From: Chryseobacterium polytrichastri
GTDB taxonomy: Bacteria; Bacteroidota; Bacteroidia; Flavobacteriales; Weeksellaceae
NCBI RefSeq assembly: GCF_900142445.1
Contig: NZ_FRAV01000014.1
Coordinates: 50,585 to 114,584, forward strand
DNA: 64,000 nucleotides
Direction of reading: 5' to 3'
A program made the translations under genes and the position numbers. The first letter of the stretch is position 1. Each line of letters opens with the position of its first letter. The notes beneath the pieces were generated by a model. That model saw only the letters and a program-made list of their open reading frames with translations, had not been told where the DNA came from and made no database searches. This document shows, one piece after another, positions 36,777-45,343 of this stretch.

Positions 36777-36829
36777 GGAGTCAAAAAAATTGAAACTAAA
36801 CAACAAATAAATTTAAATAAGTATACATT

Positions 36830-37756
36830 ATGAAAGTAACTGTAGTAGGTGCAGGCGCTGTAGGCGCGAGTTGTGCAGAATACATCGCAATGAAAGACTT
36901 CTGTGCAGAAGTAGTTTTAGTAGACATTAAAGAAGGATTTGCTGAAGGTAAAGCAATGGATTTGATGCAAACGGCATCTCTAAACGGATTTGATACCAAA
37001 ATTACCGGAACAACAGGAGATTACAGCAAAACTGCAGGTTCTCATGTAGCGGTTATTACTTCAGGGATTCCTAGAAAACCTGGAATGACAAGAGAAGAAT
37101 TGATCGGTATCAACGCAGGAATCGTAAAAGACGTTACTGCTAACTTGGTAAAACATTCTCCAGAAGTAATCATCATTGTGGTTTCTAACCCAATGGATAC
37201 TATGGCTTATTTGGTACACAAAACTTCAGGTCTTCCTAAGCACAAGATCATCGGAATGGGTGGTGCTTTAGATTCTGCAAGATTCCAGTACAGATTGGCA
37301 GAAGCTTTAGAAGCTCCAATTTCTGACGTAAACGGAATGGTAATCGCTGCTCACAGTGATACTGGTATGCTTCCATTATTGAGCAAAGCGACAAGAAATG
37401 GTGTTCCAGTAACTGAATTCCTTGACGAAGAGCAACAAAAATATGTAATTGAAGAAACTAAAGTAGGAGGTGCAACGCTTACTAAATTATTAGGAACTTC
37501 TGCTTGGTATGCGCCAGGTGCAGCTGTTTCTGTAATGGTTCAGGCAATTGCATGTGACCAAAAGAAAATGATCCCTTGTTCATTAATGCTTGAAGGTGAA
37601 TACGGACAAAACGATATCTGCCTAGGGGTTCCTGCTATCATAGGGAAAAACGGTGTAGAAAAAATCGTAAACATCACATTAACTGCTGAAGAGCAATTGA
37701 AATTCGCTGAAGCTGCTAATGCAGTAAGAGAAGTGAATGGTGATTTGAAGTTTTAA
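36830..37756 (+). CDS. mdh: Malate dehydrogenase
   Basis: 308 residues, the length of the LDH-like (type 3) malate dehydrogenases. It interconverts malate and oxaloacetate with NAD in the TCA cycle. The NAD-binding motif is VVGAGAVGASCAEYIA. The substrate-binding arginines lie in GIPRKPGMTREEL. The catalytic histidine is in NGMVIAAHSDTGMLPLLS. It is a monocistronic gene with its own consensus promoter and terminator. It works next in sequence to fumarase after the nearby succinate dehydrogenase. Confidence 0.97.
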   Translation: MKVTVVGAGAVGASCAEYIAMKDFCAEVVLVDIKEGFAEGKAMDLMQTASLNGFDTKITGTTGDYSKTAGSHVAVITSGIPRKPGMTREELIGINAGIVKDVTANLVKHSPEVIIIVVSNPMDTMAYLVHKTSGLPKHKIIGMGGALDSARFQYRLAEALEAPISDVNGMVIAAHSDTGMLPLLSKATRNGVPVTEFLDEEQQKYVIEETKVGGATLTKLLGTSAWYAPGAAVSVMVQAIACDQKKMIPCSLMLEGEYGQNDICLGVPAIIGKNGVEKIVNITLTAEEQLKFAEAANAVREVNGDLKF

Positions 37757-37777
37757 TTGATTAGACTTTATATATTG

Positions 37778-37812
37778 AAACCGCATCGTGAGATGCGGTT
37801 TTTTATTTTTAG
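37778..37812 (+). terminator. Rho-independent terminator of mdh
   Basis: AAACCGCATC (37778-37787), loop GTGA, GATGCGGTTT (37792-37801), then a T-run. Perfect 10-base stem. Confidence 0.92.
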
Positions 37813-37933
37813 ATTATTTACAATGATAAATTATTATGTATATCCGTTTTCGCTCATATTCCTTTAGTAACTGTTATTAAAGGGCTTTTGATGGTTTTAT
37901 TACCAAAATATTTTGATTTAGTATGTATAATGA

Positions 37934-38068
37934 ACTCATTTAGATAGAATTGAAGATATTTCCGGTCAATTTCAGGGTAATATTTTCAAAAAACAAATAA
38001 CTCAACTTGTTGATTATCAATTAACTATTTGCGATATTGCTAATTACGGATATACATATAAATTATAA
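37934..38068 (+). pseudogene. Possible C-terminal gene remnant
   Basis: One frame without a start codon reads THLDRIEDISGQFQGNIFKK, QITQLVDYQLTICDIANYGY and TYKL to a stop at 38068. The composition looks like real protein, but I cannot name a family. It could be the end of a lost gene. Confidence 0.35.
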
Positions 38069-38115
38069 AAGAAACAATCGATTCTGTAAGTTTTTATAGT
38101 GAAATTAAGTTCTTT

Positions 38116-38928
38116 TTACTCACTTGCATCACATTTTCTAAACATGCTAAATTGTTTTAATCCAATAAATTCACTTTTTGTTTCAACACTTTGAATGTAA
38201 TTAACTAAAATCTGCAATCCTTCCTCCCAATATTCATTATTAAATAAACATTCTCCTTCAATTCTATCATGAGATTTTGAAATATAAATTTTTAACCAAT
38301 TTAGTTTGTTATTAGTCAATTTTTGCGTGATTTTATCTTTTAAAAGATTAAATATAAATTCGTTTTCAGGAATGGTTATCCCATTCCAATCTCCCTGCAA
38401 TGCCATATTTCCTAATTTTGGATGCCAAACCGTATTGTTAACTTCAAAATCAATCTCAGGATTGTGAGAATCTGTAAAACTGTCGATGATAGGTTCAAAA
38501 GTCGTTGTAAGATAATTGTGCAGAACAGCTTGAACTTTTTCTTCTATCGTATTTCCCATTCCTACAAGATTCTCTTCTATTCCTTCGGGAAAATAAGTTG
38601 GGTGAATGGTAAGAACCATTAAATGTATTAATAATGGATGATAGCTGGGATTTTCGACAATTGCAGTTGCAATTTCAAGTTCAGAGTTTACTACTAAAGC
38701 TTGGTATTGTGTATGCTTATCTACTTTGTAGCCATTTGTTTCAAGAGCATCTTTTAAAACTTCAAGAAGAAAAATATTATTATCAGGTGCTTGTTGTTGA
38801 GTTTTTAGAATATTTTCAGTAGTTGGATTTGTTTCTTGAACAGCAATATTATCTTGCGCTGAAATATTTTTTTGAACTGATTTATTGTCTGTTGTCTTTT
38901 TTTTCTTGAATAGATCAAAGAATCCCAT
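38116..38928 (-). CDS. DUF6348-like hypothetical protein
   Basis: 270 residues. A short basic start (MGFFDLFKKKK) leads into a Gln/Asn/Thr-rich linker of about 40 residues. A folded domain from about residue 50 begins IFLLEVLKDALETNGYKVDK. Blocks NPSYHPLLIHLMVLTIHP and YFPEGIEENLVGMGNTIEEK resemble DUF6348 proteins. There is no signal peptide or membrane helix. The linker after the basic start resembles that of proteins tethered to a membrane or to a partner through a short patch. Such proteins are often linked to polymorphic toxin loci as putative immunity proteins, but no toxin gene is beside it here. Confidence 0.7.
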   Translation of the reverse strand: MGFFDLFKKKKTTDNKSVQKNISAQDNIAVQETNPTTENILKTQQQAPDNNIFLLEVLKDALETNGYKVDKHTQYQALVVNSELEIATAIVENPSYHPLLIHLMVLTIHPTYFPEGIEENLVGMGNTIEEKVQAVLHNYLTTTFEPIIDSFTDSHNPEIDFEVNNTVWHPKLGNMALQGDWNGITIPENEFIFNLLKDKITQKLTNNKLNWLKIYISKSHDRIEGECLFNNEYWEEGLQILVNYIQSVETKSEFIGLKQFSMFRKCDASE

Positions 38929-39036
38929 GTTTATTTTTTTAGGTTTTAAAAATATGAATTTATAAGGATATGTGTTAAATTCTGTTCTACTTTGTTATTT
39001 TTTCACCAGAATTGATTCTTTTATGTTTTAAGAAAA

Positions 39037-39300
39037 TTAATTCTTAGCTTTCTGCTCTTCTCTATATTTTTTAGCGTCTTCTAAAATTTGAGCATACGTT
39101 TTTCCTTCCAAAGGTTTGTGTTGAATTTTTCCTAAAATAAGATAAGCCGCCATTAGTTTGGCTTCATCATCACTTAATTTTTGTTCTTTTCCGATGGCTT
39201 TTAGGTCTTGTTCCATTGTTGCATCGCTGTATTTTCTGTTCATAGGATTTGAACAGGAAATGATGGTAAGTACTGATAAGCACAGGATAAATTTTTTCAT
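39037..39300 (-). CDS. Small lipoprotein
   Basis: 87 residues. The signal peptide (FILCLSVLTIISC) ends in a lipobox with Cys16. The mature 70 residues are charged and helical (MEQDLKAIGKEQKLSDDEAK, then TYAQILEDAKKYREEQK). Envelope-located, function unknown. It is the last of three minus-strand genes with gaps of 37 and 4 bases, so probably co-transcribed with the two membrane proteins. Confidence 0.8.
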   Translation of the reverse strand: MKKFILCLSVLTIISCSNPMNRKYSDATMEQDLKAIGKEQKLSDDEAKLMAAYLILGKIQHKPLEGKTYAQILEDAKKYREEQKAKN

Positions 39301-39337
39301 GGTTTTAATTTTTTAATGTGATATTTTTATTTTCGAA

Positions 39338-39586
39338 TCATAAATTCCTATCCGCTTTTTCTTTCTTTAATTTATTCCAGTTATTAATATTCATGATCAA
39401 AATAGGAAGTAAAGCAATGGGAATTACAGACAAAGCACTAAAGCCTTTTTTTATGGTTAAGAAAAATGATGAAAAAAATAGAAGAAGAATAGCAACCATG
39501 AGCATAATAGTCAAAATCTTTGCTTTCTTTTCGTTGCTGATGAGTTCTTCGTTAGTGTATTCGGTTATTGGTTTAGTTTCTTTCAT
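39338..39586 (-). CDS. Small two-helix membrane protein
   Basis: 82 residues with two transmembrane helices (ILTIMLMVAILLLFFSSFFL and ALSVIPIALLPILIM) and charged ends. Flavobacterial relatives are sometimes labelled redox-active disulfide protein 2, but this sequence has no cysteines, so the label has no support here. It lies four bases downstream of the 198-residue membrane protein and is probably in its operon. Confidence 0.75.
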   Translation of the reverse strand: MKETKPITEYTNEELISNEKKAKILTIMLMVAILLLFFSSFFLTIKKGFSALSVIPIALLPILIMNINNWNKLKKEKADRNL

Positions 39587-39590
39587 GGTT

Positions 39591-40187
39591 TTATTTTTTG
39601 TTGATGACTTCCAGCGTATTTATTGTTCCAACAGGGGCAATTTTGATATGTTTATCTCCTTTGGTTACATAAAAATAATAACTACTATTGATGTCGATCA
39701 TGTATATTTCTGTAGGTTCACAAGAGCTGGAAACAATTTTATAATTGTATTTTAGATTTTGAGTATCAATTCTTCTGTTAATATTCATGCCTTCACCTAT
39801 TCCTAATCCAATAAACAATGCGAGAAGCTCGAAGGCAACCATTATAGCAAACACAGGAACCATTTTCTTTTTGAGTTCTTGTTTATCAGTTTCAGTATCT
39901 ATTTTATAGCTTCCTAATAACTTTTTACTCCAGTTTTTATGACTGTTTTTGAAAAGAATAATTTGAAATAGAAAGAATAAAATAACAACAGTAATGATAA
40001 CAATGATGAGAATTGGGCTTGAGGCCATATCCGCAATAGGACTGATTAGAATATCTGTTATGGAGGAGTATTTTAAAATATTAATTCCTAATTGATAAAA
40101 AAGAATGCTTTCCTTTAAAAGTCCAAGAATGATAAGATATAAATAGCCTAAAGGTAGCAATCCTTGAATTTTTTCTAGATATTTCAT
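39591..40187 (-). CDS. Three-helix membrane protein of unknown function
   Basis: 198 residues with three hydrophobic spans (about 10-30, 55-80 and 110-130) and a C-terminal soluble part containing VSSSCEPTEIYMIDINSSYY and VTKGDKHIKIAP, likely a small beta domain outside the membrane. No family recognised. It is the first gene of a three-gene run with a two-helix membrane protein and a lipoprotein. Confidence 0.75.
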   Translation of the reverse strand: MKYLEKIQGLLPLGYLYLIILGLLKESILFYQLGINILKYSSITDILISPIADMASSPILIIVIITVVILFFLFQIILFKNSHKNWSKKLLGSYKIDTETDKQELKKKMVPVFAIMVAFELLALFIGLGIGEGMNINRRIDTQNLKYNYKIVSSSCEPTEIYMIDINSSYYFYVTKGDKHIKIAPVGTINTLEVINKK

Positions 40188-40217
40188 GGGTCTAATATAT
40201 TATTTTCTTTTTTAACG

Positions 40218-40246
40218 CAAAAATGCATCAATGAGATGCGTTTTTT
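40218..40246 (-). terminator. Terminator of the ATP-grasp operon
   Basis: GCATC (40225-40229) and GATGC (40235-40239), extended by A/T pairs on both sides, form a hairpin six bases past the stop at 40252. It is T-rich on both strands. Confidence 0.7.
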
Positions 40247-40251
40247 ATTTA

Positions 40252-40995
40252 TTATAATTTATCTACAATTTGCTTCCATCGGGATAGAAGGAGATCAGTA
40301 TATATATTCTTGTCTAATCCATATGAACCTAATGCAAAACCATCATTCCATTCTACAAGGCTTGTTTCTCCATTTTTTAAAATCCCAAAATCGATTCCAT
40401 ATCCATCCGTACTTTCTTCTGAGTTTTCAAAAGACTGTATGGCAATTTCAACAAAATTCATGTTTAACTTTAAACTTTCATCTCCCGAATAGTTTTTGAT
40501 TCCAACAATGTTAGATTTGTTAATAAATACACGAAATTCAGAAACCCATTCAACCAGAGATGAACAATATAGTATAGTATCTTTTGGTAATGTTTCAAGC
40601 TTAAATAAGTCATAAGTAGAATAAATGACAAACCCTGTAAAAAGCTTAGCTTTTGACTTTGGCTTAACAAAAATATTCATTGAATCTCCATTGTTTTCCA
40701 TCAGTAATTTTCGGACAGTAGTCTCCCAAATATTTCTCATTAAATATTTCTTTAAACTTTCGGGATAAGATGGTGTTAATGAATTGATGTCCAGTTTTTT
40801 GAAGACCTGTAACATTGTTGGATGATCTCCAACAACTAAAGTGTTGTTATCAAGAATCAATTGATTTCTATGCAAACGTTTTGTTGTGAATAAATGACAT
40901 TCTATACCTCTAGATTCCAGAATATCTTTTACATCTTGATGTTCTGTTTCTATTTTGTTGTTACCATATTCATGAATATAGGCTTTAGTAATCAT
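40252..40995 (-). CDS. R2K-clade ATP-grasp domain protein (DUF4343-like)
   Basis: 247 residues. The pattern fits the R2K clade of ATP-grasp ligases: NIFVKPKSKAKLFTG (ATP-binding strand), a central TILYCSSLVEWVSEFRVFIN with the EFR metal/ATP region, and the C-terminal GYGIDFGILKNGETSLVEWNDGFALG with the acidic metal ligands. Members probably form amide or isopeptide bonds on peptides or proteins; substrates are unknown. It is coupled by a four-base overlap to an upstream 119-residue membrane protein. Confidence 0.8.
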   Translation of the reverse strand: MITKAYIHEYGNNKIETEHQDVKDILESRGIECHLFTTKRLHRNQLILDNNTLVVGDHPTMLQVFKKLDINSLTPSYPESLKKYLMRNIWETTVRKLLMENNGDSMNIFVKPKSKAKLFTGFVIYSTYDLFKLETLPKDTILYCSSLVEWVSEFRVFINKSNIVGIKNYSGDESLKLNMNFVEIAIQSFENSEESTDGYGIDFGILKNGETSLVEWNDGFALGSYGLDKNIYTDLLLSRWKQIVDKL

Positions 40996-41351
40996 ATAGG
41001 TTTTAATTTTATAAATTTTAATATGATAAGTAATGAATATGAAGTTAGGAAAATAATAAATGGGATTATAAATCCTCCATAATTAAAATTTTCTAAAGGA
41101 AGTTGTAATAGTCGATTTGCAATGGGCAAGATCATCATTATAAAGCTAATGATTGATTTTAGAATATCCTTTTTCCAACTCATGAAATTCAAAGCAATAC
41201 CAATTATTCCAATAATAGCAAATAACTGCTCTATATTTCCAAATTGGATTATATTACCAATAAGCCAAAGGATGAATGGTACAGGGACCATCATTCCCAT
41301 AAGTAGAATAAGGCAATAAGATATAATAGAAATGAATATAAGAACTCTCAT
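40992..41351 (-). CDS. Four-helix membrane protein coupled to the ATP-grasp gene
   Basis: 119 residues, almost entirely hydrophobic, with four predicted helices (FISIISYCLILLMGMMV; EQLFAIIGIIGIALNFM; SIISFIMMILPIANRLL; GGFIIPFIIFLTSYSLLII). No family recognised. Its stop overlaps the ATP-grasp start by four bases, so the two are made together. It could be the membrane partner or a product exporter, but that is speculation. Confidence 0.75.
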   Translation of the reverse strand: MRVLIFISIISYCLILLMGMMVPVPFILWLIGNIIQFGNIEQLFAIIGIIGIALNFMSWKKDILKSIISFIMMILPIANRLLQLPLENFNYGGFIIPFIIFLTSYSLLIILKFIKLKPI

Positions 41352-41461
41352 TTTTAAAAATTAAAAAACTAGCTAGAATGTGATTTTAAGATGTGTTTAT
41401 ACTGTATACTATTCAGTGAATAAGTGAATAGTTACTAAGATATTATTTTCTTTTTTAATGC

Positions 41462-41490
41462 AAAAACGCATCAGAGAAGATGCGTTTTAT
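41462..41490 (-). terminator. Terminator of the RDD gene
   Basis: Perfect stem AAAACGCATC (41463-41472) and GATGCGTTTT (41479-41488), loop AGAGAA, a few bases past the stop at 41498. T-rich on the minus side. Confidence 0.85.
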
Positions 41491-41497
41491 TTAGATT

Positions 41498-42445
41498 CTA
41501 TTGTTGATATATTCTTTTCCATTCATGAATCGGTCTCGAAAAAGAATACGAATAATTTTGACTTGCAATACCTATATTGAATCCAGAGCTTACGACTGCA
41601 TTTAAAATATCATTATCTGTCTCGTAAACTTTGCTGTTGATGAATGTTCCCACAGCTTTTTTAAGTTCAGGGCTATTGTTATTATCTTCAGATTTTAAAT
41701 TTTTATTTACTTTAATAAATACCGTATAACTCAAACGGTTATTTTCCGAATTGCCTAGCGAACTATAATTCATACTGACACTTGCATTTGAAATGTGATC
41801 TTGGGCTAAGATTTCTTCGTATACAGGAACTAATTTTTTGATTTCTGAATTGCTGTTTAAGCCATAAATTGAAGTCATTATAACGATTGCAAATATTCCA
41901 CCTGTAATGTAATAGGGTAGCTTTTTTACAGCGGGCATAAAAGAAAATTCATTATTTCTATATTCTTGCACCACATAAGTTTTTGCAATAATGTCATGTA
42001 GAGACTGCCTTGTTTCTTTATTGAAAATATAAAATACAATAATTCCGATACCACCAGTGAATATGATAACTCCTTGGATGATGGTAACAATAGAAAATGT
42101 ATGGAGCCCCGGAATTTTAAATCCGTTCAGAAAAAATGGGGTAGTATAGACCAATGCTCTGATAAAAGAGGTTTTTAAACTGACAGGATTTCCAGTGATA
42201 TCCACCACCTGAATGTTCATCCATTTCTTTCCAAAAGTCTGCCCCTGATGAATATTAGAATTTAAGATTGAAAAATAAGCCAGAGAAATAATCCATCCAA
42301 TTAGTTTTGCACTTTCTCCGAGTGAAATAAAGAAGTTGCTGAAAATTAATCCTAATATATATCCGAAGACTCCAAGAATTAGAGAATCAATTAAAAATGC
42401 CCAGATTCTTACCCAAAATTTGGATATAAATAAATTGTGTTCCAT
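41498..42445 (-). CDS. RDD-family membrane protein
   Basis: 315 residues. The N-terminal RDD domain (about 1-165) has the characteristic WVRIWAFLIDSLIL (R and D of the first helix) and GQTFGKKWMNIQVVD. Four helices are followed by the FIRALVYTTPFF span. A fifth helix at about 180-200 is followed by a soluble C-terminal part (residues 205-315) with no recognised fold, containing SVSMNYSSLGNSENN and YTVFIKVNKNLK. RDD proteins are integral membrane proteins of mostly unknown function, some linked to ion exchange. It is a single gene with a strong terminator. Confidence 0.85.
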   Translation of the reverse strand: MEHNLFISKFWVRIWAFLIDSLILGVFGYILGLIFSNFFISLGESAKLIGWIISLAYFSILNSNIHQGQTFGKKWMNIQVVDITGNPVSLKTSFIRALVYTTPFFLNGFKIPGLHTFSIVTIIQGVIIFTGGIGIIVFYIFNKETRQSLHDIIAKTYVVQEYRNNEFSFMPAVKKLPYYITGGIFAIVIMTSIYGLNSNSEIKKLVPVYEEILAQDHISNASVSMNYSSLGNSENNRLSYTVFIKVNKNLKSEDNNNSPELKKAVGTFINSKVYETDNDILNAVVSSGFNIGIASQNYSYSFSRPIHEWKRIYQQ

Positions 42446-42506
42446 AGTTTATTACTAGTTTTTGCTTTTTAATAAGGCAAATGTAATAAAAGCTTTCCAC
42501 TAATAC

Positions 42507-43298
42507 TTACATTGTTTTCAAAACTCCGCCGTCTGCTCTTAGGCTTGCTCCATTGGTGGCAATTGATAACGGACTGGAAAGAAAGGTCGCGAGATTGGCA
42601 ATTTCTTTAGGCTCGATAAATCTTTGTAATAAAGAATCAGGATTGGTTTGCTGAATAATGGCAGCTTTCATTTGTTCAGCACTCATATTTTGAATTTTTG
42701 CAAAGTAATCAACGGTTTCAGCAACGCCTTCGGAATACGTTGGGCCACCAAGAATGGTATTAACGGTAACTTCAGTTCCTTTTGTTAATTTTGAAAGTCC
42801 ATTACTTACTGCCATCATTGCAGCTTTTGTCATGCCATAATGAATCATATTTCCAGGAATATTTACGCCGGATTCACTGCTGATGAAAATGATTCTTCCC
42901 CAGTTTTTCTCCAACATTTTTGGCATAAGATGTCTGGATAATTTTACAGAGCTCATAACATTGATTTCAAAAATATGATACCAGTCTTCATCAGAAATGG
43001 TTGTAAAATCTTTCAGTTCAAAAATTCCAATGTTGTTGATAAGAATATCAATATCATTCAATTGTTCAAGTAAATGATGAACTTCTTCGTGGTTAGAAAA
43101 ATCAGCTACAATTCCTGAAATAGTAGCATCTGGAAATTGCTGCTGTAATTGAAAAACAGCTTTTTCTGTTTTCAGTTTTTGTCTTCCGTTGATGATTACT
43201 TCAGCGCCTTCCACCAATAATTGTTGAGCGATGGCAAAGCCAATTCCTTGTGTTGAACCACTGATGAATGCTTTTTTTGATGTTAATTCTAAATTCAT
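42507..43298 (-). CDS. SDR-family oxidoreductase (module A)
   Basis: 263 residues, a classical short-chain dehydrogenase. The cofactor motif is TGxxxGxG-like (SGSTQGIGFAIAQQLL). Further marks are the NNIGIFELKDF strand, the catalytic serine (FISSESG) and the YGMTKAA catalytic pair (Tyr and Lys), ending in RADGGVLKTM. It is cytoplasmic. It lies 50 bases downstream of a TetR gene and has an operator-like site in common with it, so its expression is probably induced by the ligand of that regulator. The substrate is unknown. Confidence 0.88.
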   Translation of the reverse strand: MNLELTSKKAFISGSTQGIGFAIAQQLLVEGAEVIINGRQKLKTEKAVFQLQQQFPDATISGIVADFSNHEEVHHLLEQLNDIDILINNIGIFELKDFTTISDEDWYHIFEINVMSSVKLSRHLMPKMLEKNWGRIIFISSESGVNIPGNMIHYGMTKAAMMAVSNGLSKLTKGTEVTVNTILGGPTYSEGVAETVDYFAKIQNMSAEQMKAAIIQQTNPDSLLQRFIEPKEIANLATFLSSPLSIATNGASLRADGGVLKTM

Positions 43299-43317
43299 AT
43301 TATGTAAATTTTATTTT

Positions 43318-43331
43318 GTAATGATCAATAC
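43318..43331. promoter_or_regulatory. Putative TetR operator at the SDR start (module A)
   Basis: GTAATGATCAATAC is nearly palindromic (one mismatched pair). It is followed by a minus-strand CATTTTTG box. The same 14-mer with two changes lies upstream of the TetR gene (43940-43953). Confidence 0.55.
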
Positions 43332-43348
43332 AAAAATGAATAAAAAAA

Positions 43349-43930
43349 TTAGCTGAGAACAGCCAATTGTATTTCTATTTGTTGAGACAGAGTCGTTTTA
43401 TCGGGATACATTCGTCTTAAGGTATTCAGCCCACACCAAAATGTGATGAGGTATTTTCCTAAGATGGATGCATCGGTTTTATTTTTCATACTGTCATTTT
43501 CCTGTGCCTTTCGGATGGCTTCAGTATACATTTCTTCAACTTCTTTTAAGATGTTAACAGCTTCATGTTCCAAATCTTTATCCACGTAGGTCATTTCTAC
43601 GACTGTGTTTGCGATAATACAGCCCTTTAAATGTGATGCTTCATTTTCCTCAGCAATACTTCTGAAAAAGTCTTTAATTAAATGAATTGGGGATTCACTT
43701 TTTTCCAATTCGCTTTTAAAGTCTATAAATGCTTGCCTTCTTTGGTTCATCGCTTCTTTGAAAATCTGCTTTTTTCCTCCTTTAAATGTATTGTAAAAAC
43801 TACCACTTCCTGCTCCGGTGATGGTTAATAAATCATTTAAAGAAGTTGCAGTATAGCCTTTTTTCCAGAAAATTTCTTGTGCTTTCTGAATAAGTTCCGA
43901 GTTGTCATAAATATTGGGTCTGCCTCTCAT
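43349..43930 (-). CDS. TetR/AcrR-family regulator (module A)
   Basis: 193 residues. N-terminal helix-turn-helix: KAQEIFWKKGYTATSLNDLLTITGAGSGSFYNTFKGGKKQ, with the usual GSFYNTF turn. The C-terminal part is a helical ligand and dimer domain (ANTVVEMTYVDKDLEHEAVN, ILGKYLITFWCGLNTLRRMY). It belongs to the QacR/AcrR-like branch that commonly regulates a neighbouring SDR or efflux gene. Matching sites before this gene and before the downstream SDR suggest that it represses both. Confidence 0.9.
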   Translation of the reverse strand: MRGRPNIYDNSELIQKAQEIFWKKGYTATSLNDLLTITGAGSGSFYNTFKGGKKQIFKEAMNQRRQAFIDFKSELEKSESPIHLIKDFFRSIAEENEASHLKGCIIANTVVEMTYVDKDLEHEAVNILKEVEEMYTEAIRKAQENDSMKNKTDASILGKYLITFWCGLNTLRRMYPDKTTLSQQIEIQLAVLS

Positions 43931-43939
43931 TTTATTTAT

Positions 43940-43960
43940 GTAATGATTGATACAAAAATA
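43940..43960 (-). promoter_or_regulatory. TetR operator and -7 box of module A
   Basis: GTAATGATTGATAC (43940-43953) directly abuts the minus-strand -7 box TATTTTTG (43953-43960). A repressor bound here would cover the transcription start. Confidence 0.55.
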
Positions 43961-44006
43961 GAAAAAATTTATGAGCTGAATTAAAAATTAACGTAAAAAT
44001 ATGATT

Positions 44007-44927
44007 TTAATTAAACGACTGTCTAAACTCCAACGGTGAAACCTTCGTTTTGTTTTTAAATAATTTGCTGAAAGACTGAGGATGTTCAAAACCCAATTCA
44101 TATGCAATTTCACTCACAGACAATTGAGTGGTTGATAATTTTTCCTTTGCTTTTTCAATCAGTTTTTCATGAATGTGCTGCTGAGTGCTTTGTCCGGTTA
44201 AGACCTTCAATAATCCGGTTAAATAACTCGCCGAAACATTTAATTGATCGGCCACAAATTGTACAGAAGGAAGACCTTTTGTGATCAGATCTTCATGATT
44301 AAAATAATCATTTAATAACTTTTCTAATGAATCTAGGATTTTATGATTGGAAATTTTTCTTGTAATAAATTGCCTTTGATAAAAGCGTTCGGCGTAATTC
44401 AACAATGTTTCAATTTGTGAAATAATAATATTTTGGCTGAATTGGTCAATATTTGAATGATATTCATTTTGAATATTCTGAACAACATTTTTAACAACGT
44501 CTTCTTCCTTTTCGGAGAGAAATAAAGCTTCTTTCACAGAATAATCAAAATACTCATAATGTTTGATATTTTTGGCTAAAGAAGTATTCCAGAAAAAATC
44601 GGGATGAATGAGTAAAATCCATCCCGTATGTTTTGTTTGTAAACTGGTATCCGGATCTAGCGTAACGCCAAAAACCTGTCCCGGAGCCATAAAAAACATT
44701 ACCCCTTCATCAAAATCATATTCTTGCTGACCGTATTTTATTTTCGCATTGGAAGTTCTCTTAATGGAAATCGAATAAAAATCTAAAATCCAGCTCAGTT
44801 CTTTTATATCAGGATCATGACTAATCGTACTGTAATCTATCACACTGATCAACGGATGCTCAGGTTTTGGCAGTCCGCGAAACTGATGAAATTCACTGAT
44901 GGTTTTAAGTCTGATGGGCTGTTTCAT
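44007..44927 (-). CDS. AraC-family transcriptional regulator
   Basis: 306 residues. An N-terminal cupin-like sensor domain is followed by a C-terminal double helix-turn-helix. The HTH reads SVQFVADQLNVSASYLTGLLKV, then a second unit LSVSEIAYELGFEHPQSFSKLFKNKT with the family PQSFSKLFK motif, and SPLEFRQS. It is transcribed from its own region. The NmrA-like reductase on the same strand about 415 bases upstream is a plausible target, because AraC genes of this type often control adjacent SDR-like genes. The effector is unknown. Confidence 0.9.
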   Translation of the reverse strand: MKQPIRLKTISEFHQFRGLPKPEHPLISVIDYSTISHDPDIKELSWILDFYSISIKRTSNAKIKYGQQEYDFDEGVMFFMAPGQVFGVTLDPDTSLQTKHTGWILLIHPDFFWNTSLAKNIKHYEYFDYSVKEALFLSEKEEDVVKNVVQNIQNEYHSNIDQFSQNIIISQIETLLNYAERFYQRQFITRKISNHKILDSLEKLLNDYFNHEDLITKGLPSVQFVADQLNVSASYLTGLLKVLTGQSTQQHIHEKLIEKAKEKLSTTQLSVSEIAYELGFEHPQSFSKLFKNKTKVSPLEFRQSFN

Positions 44928-44984
44928 TATGACTAAGTGGTTGTTTAAATTTTAGTTAATAATTGATGTTTGAAATTTTTTAAA

Positions 44985-45102
44985 CCATTAAGGATAATTT
45001 TAGTTGTTAAGGAGATGAAGAAAAAATCTAGAGATTTCCTTAAGCGTGCCGTCTTAAAGCAAAGCTCAAACTTAATATTCTAAAAACCTTAAGTAATCTT
45101 AC
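44985..45102. repeat. Imperfect inverted-repeat element
   Basis: The ends ATTAAGGATAATTTTAG and AAAACCTTAAGTAATCTT are imperfectly complementary. It resembles short mobile or hairpin repeats found between flavobacterial genes. Only one copy is visible here. Confidence 0.45.
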
Positions 45103-45225
45103 TATTGAAAATCAAGGATGAATATAATAAATTGTTAATGAAACATGAAATTATTAAAATCTATCACAGGCTCTAAGTTAATCGTTTTCTATGATTTTTT
45201 AGTAAAACATATTTGCTGTTTTATA

Positions 45226-45317
45226 AAGTCTTCGGCTCCGCTCAGACTGACACGCATGAAATTGTAAAGATAAAAGTTCGTATTAGCGGTGTCATCCTGA
45301 GCGAAGTCGAAGGATCT
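45226..45317. repeat. Imperfect inverted repeat (GTCATCCTGAGCGAAGTCGA type)
   Basis: CTTCGGCTCCGCTCAGACTG at one end is an imperfect inverted copy of GTCATCCTGAGCGAAGTCGA at the other. Sequences of this form recur in many Bacteroidota genomes and may be mini-elements or stem-loops. No gene is inside. Confidence 0.6.
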
Positions 45318-45343
45318 CTATGATTTCAAGGCAAAAGACCGTT

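Noticed and set aside
39318..39755. 145-codon plus-strand frame
   Set aside because: Antisense to two well-supported membrane protein genes; hydrophobicity mirrors them.
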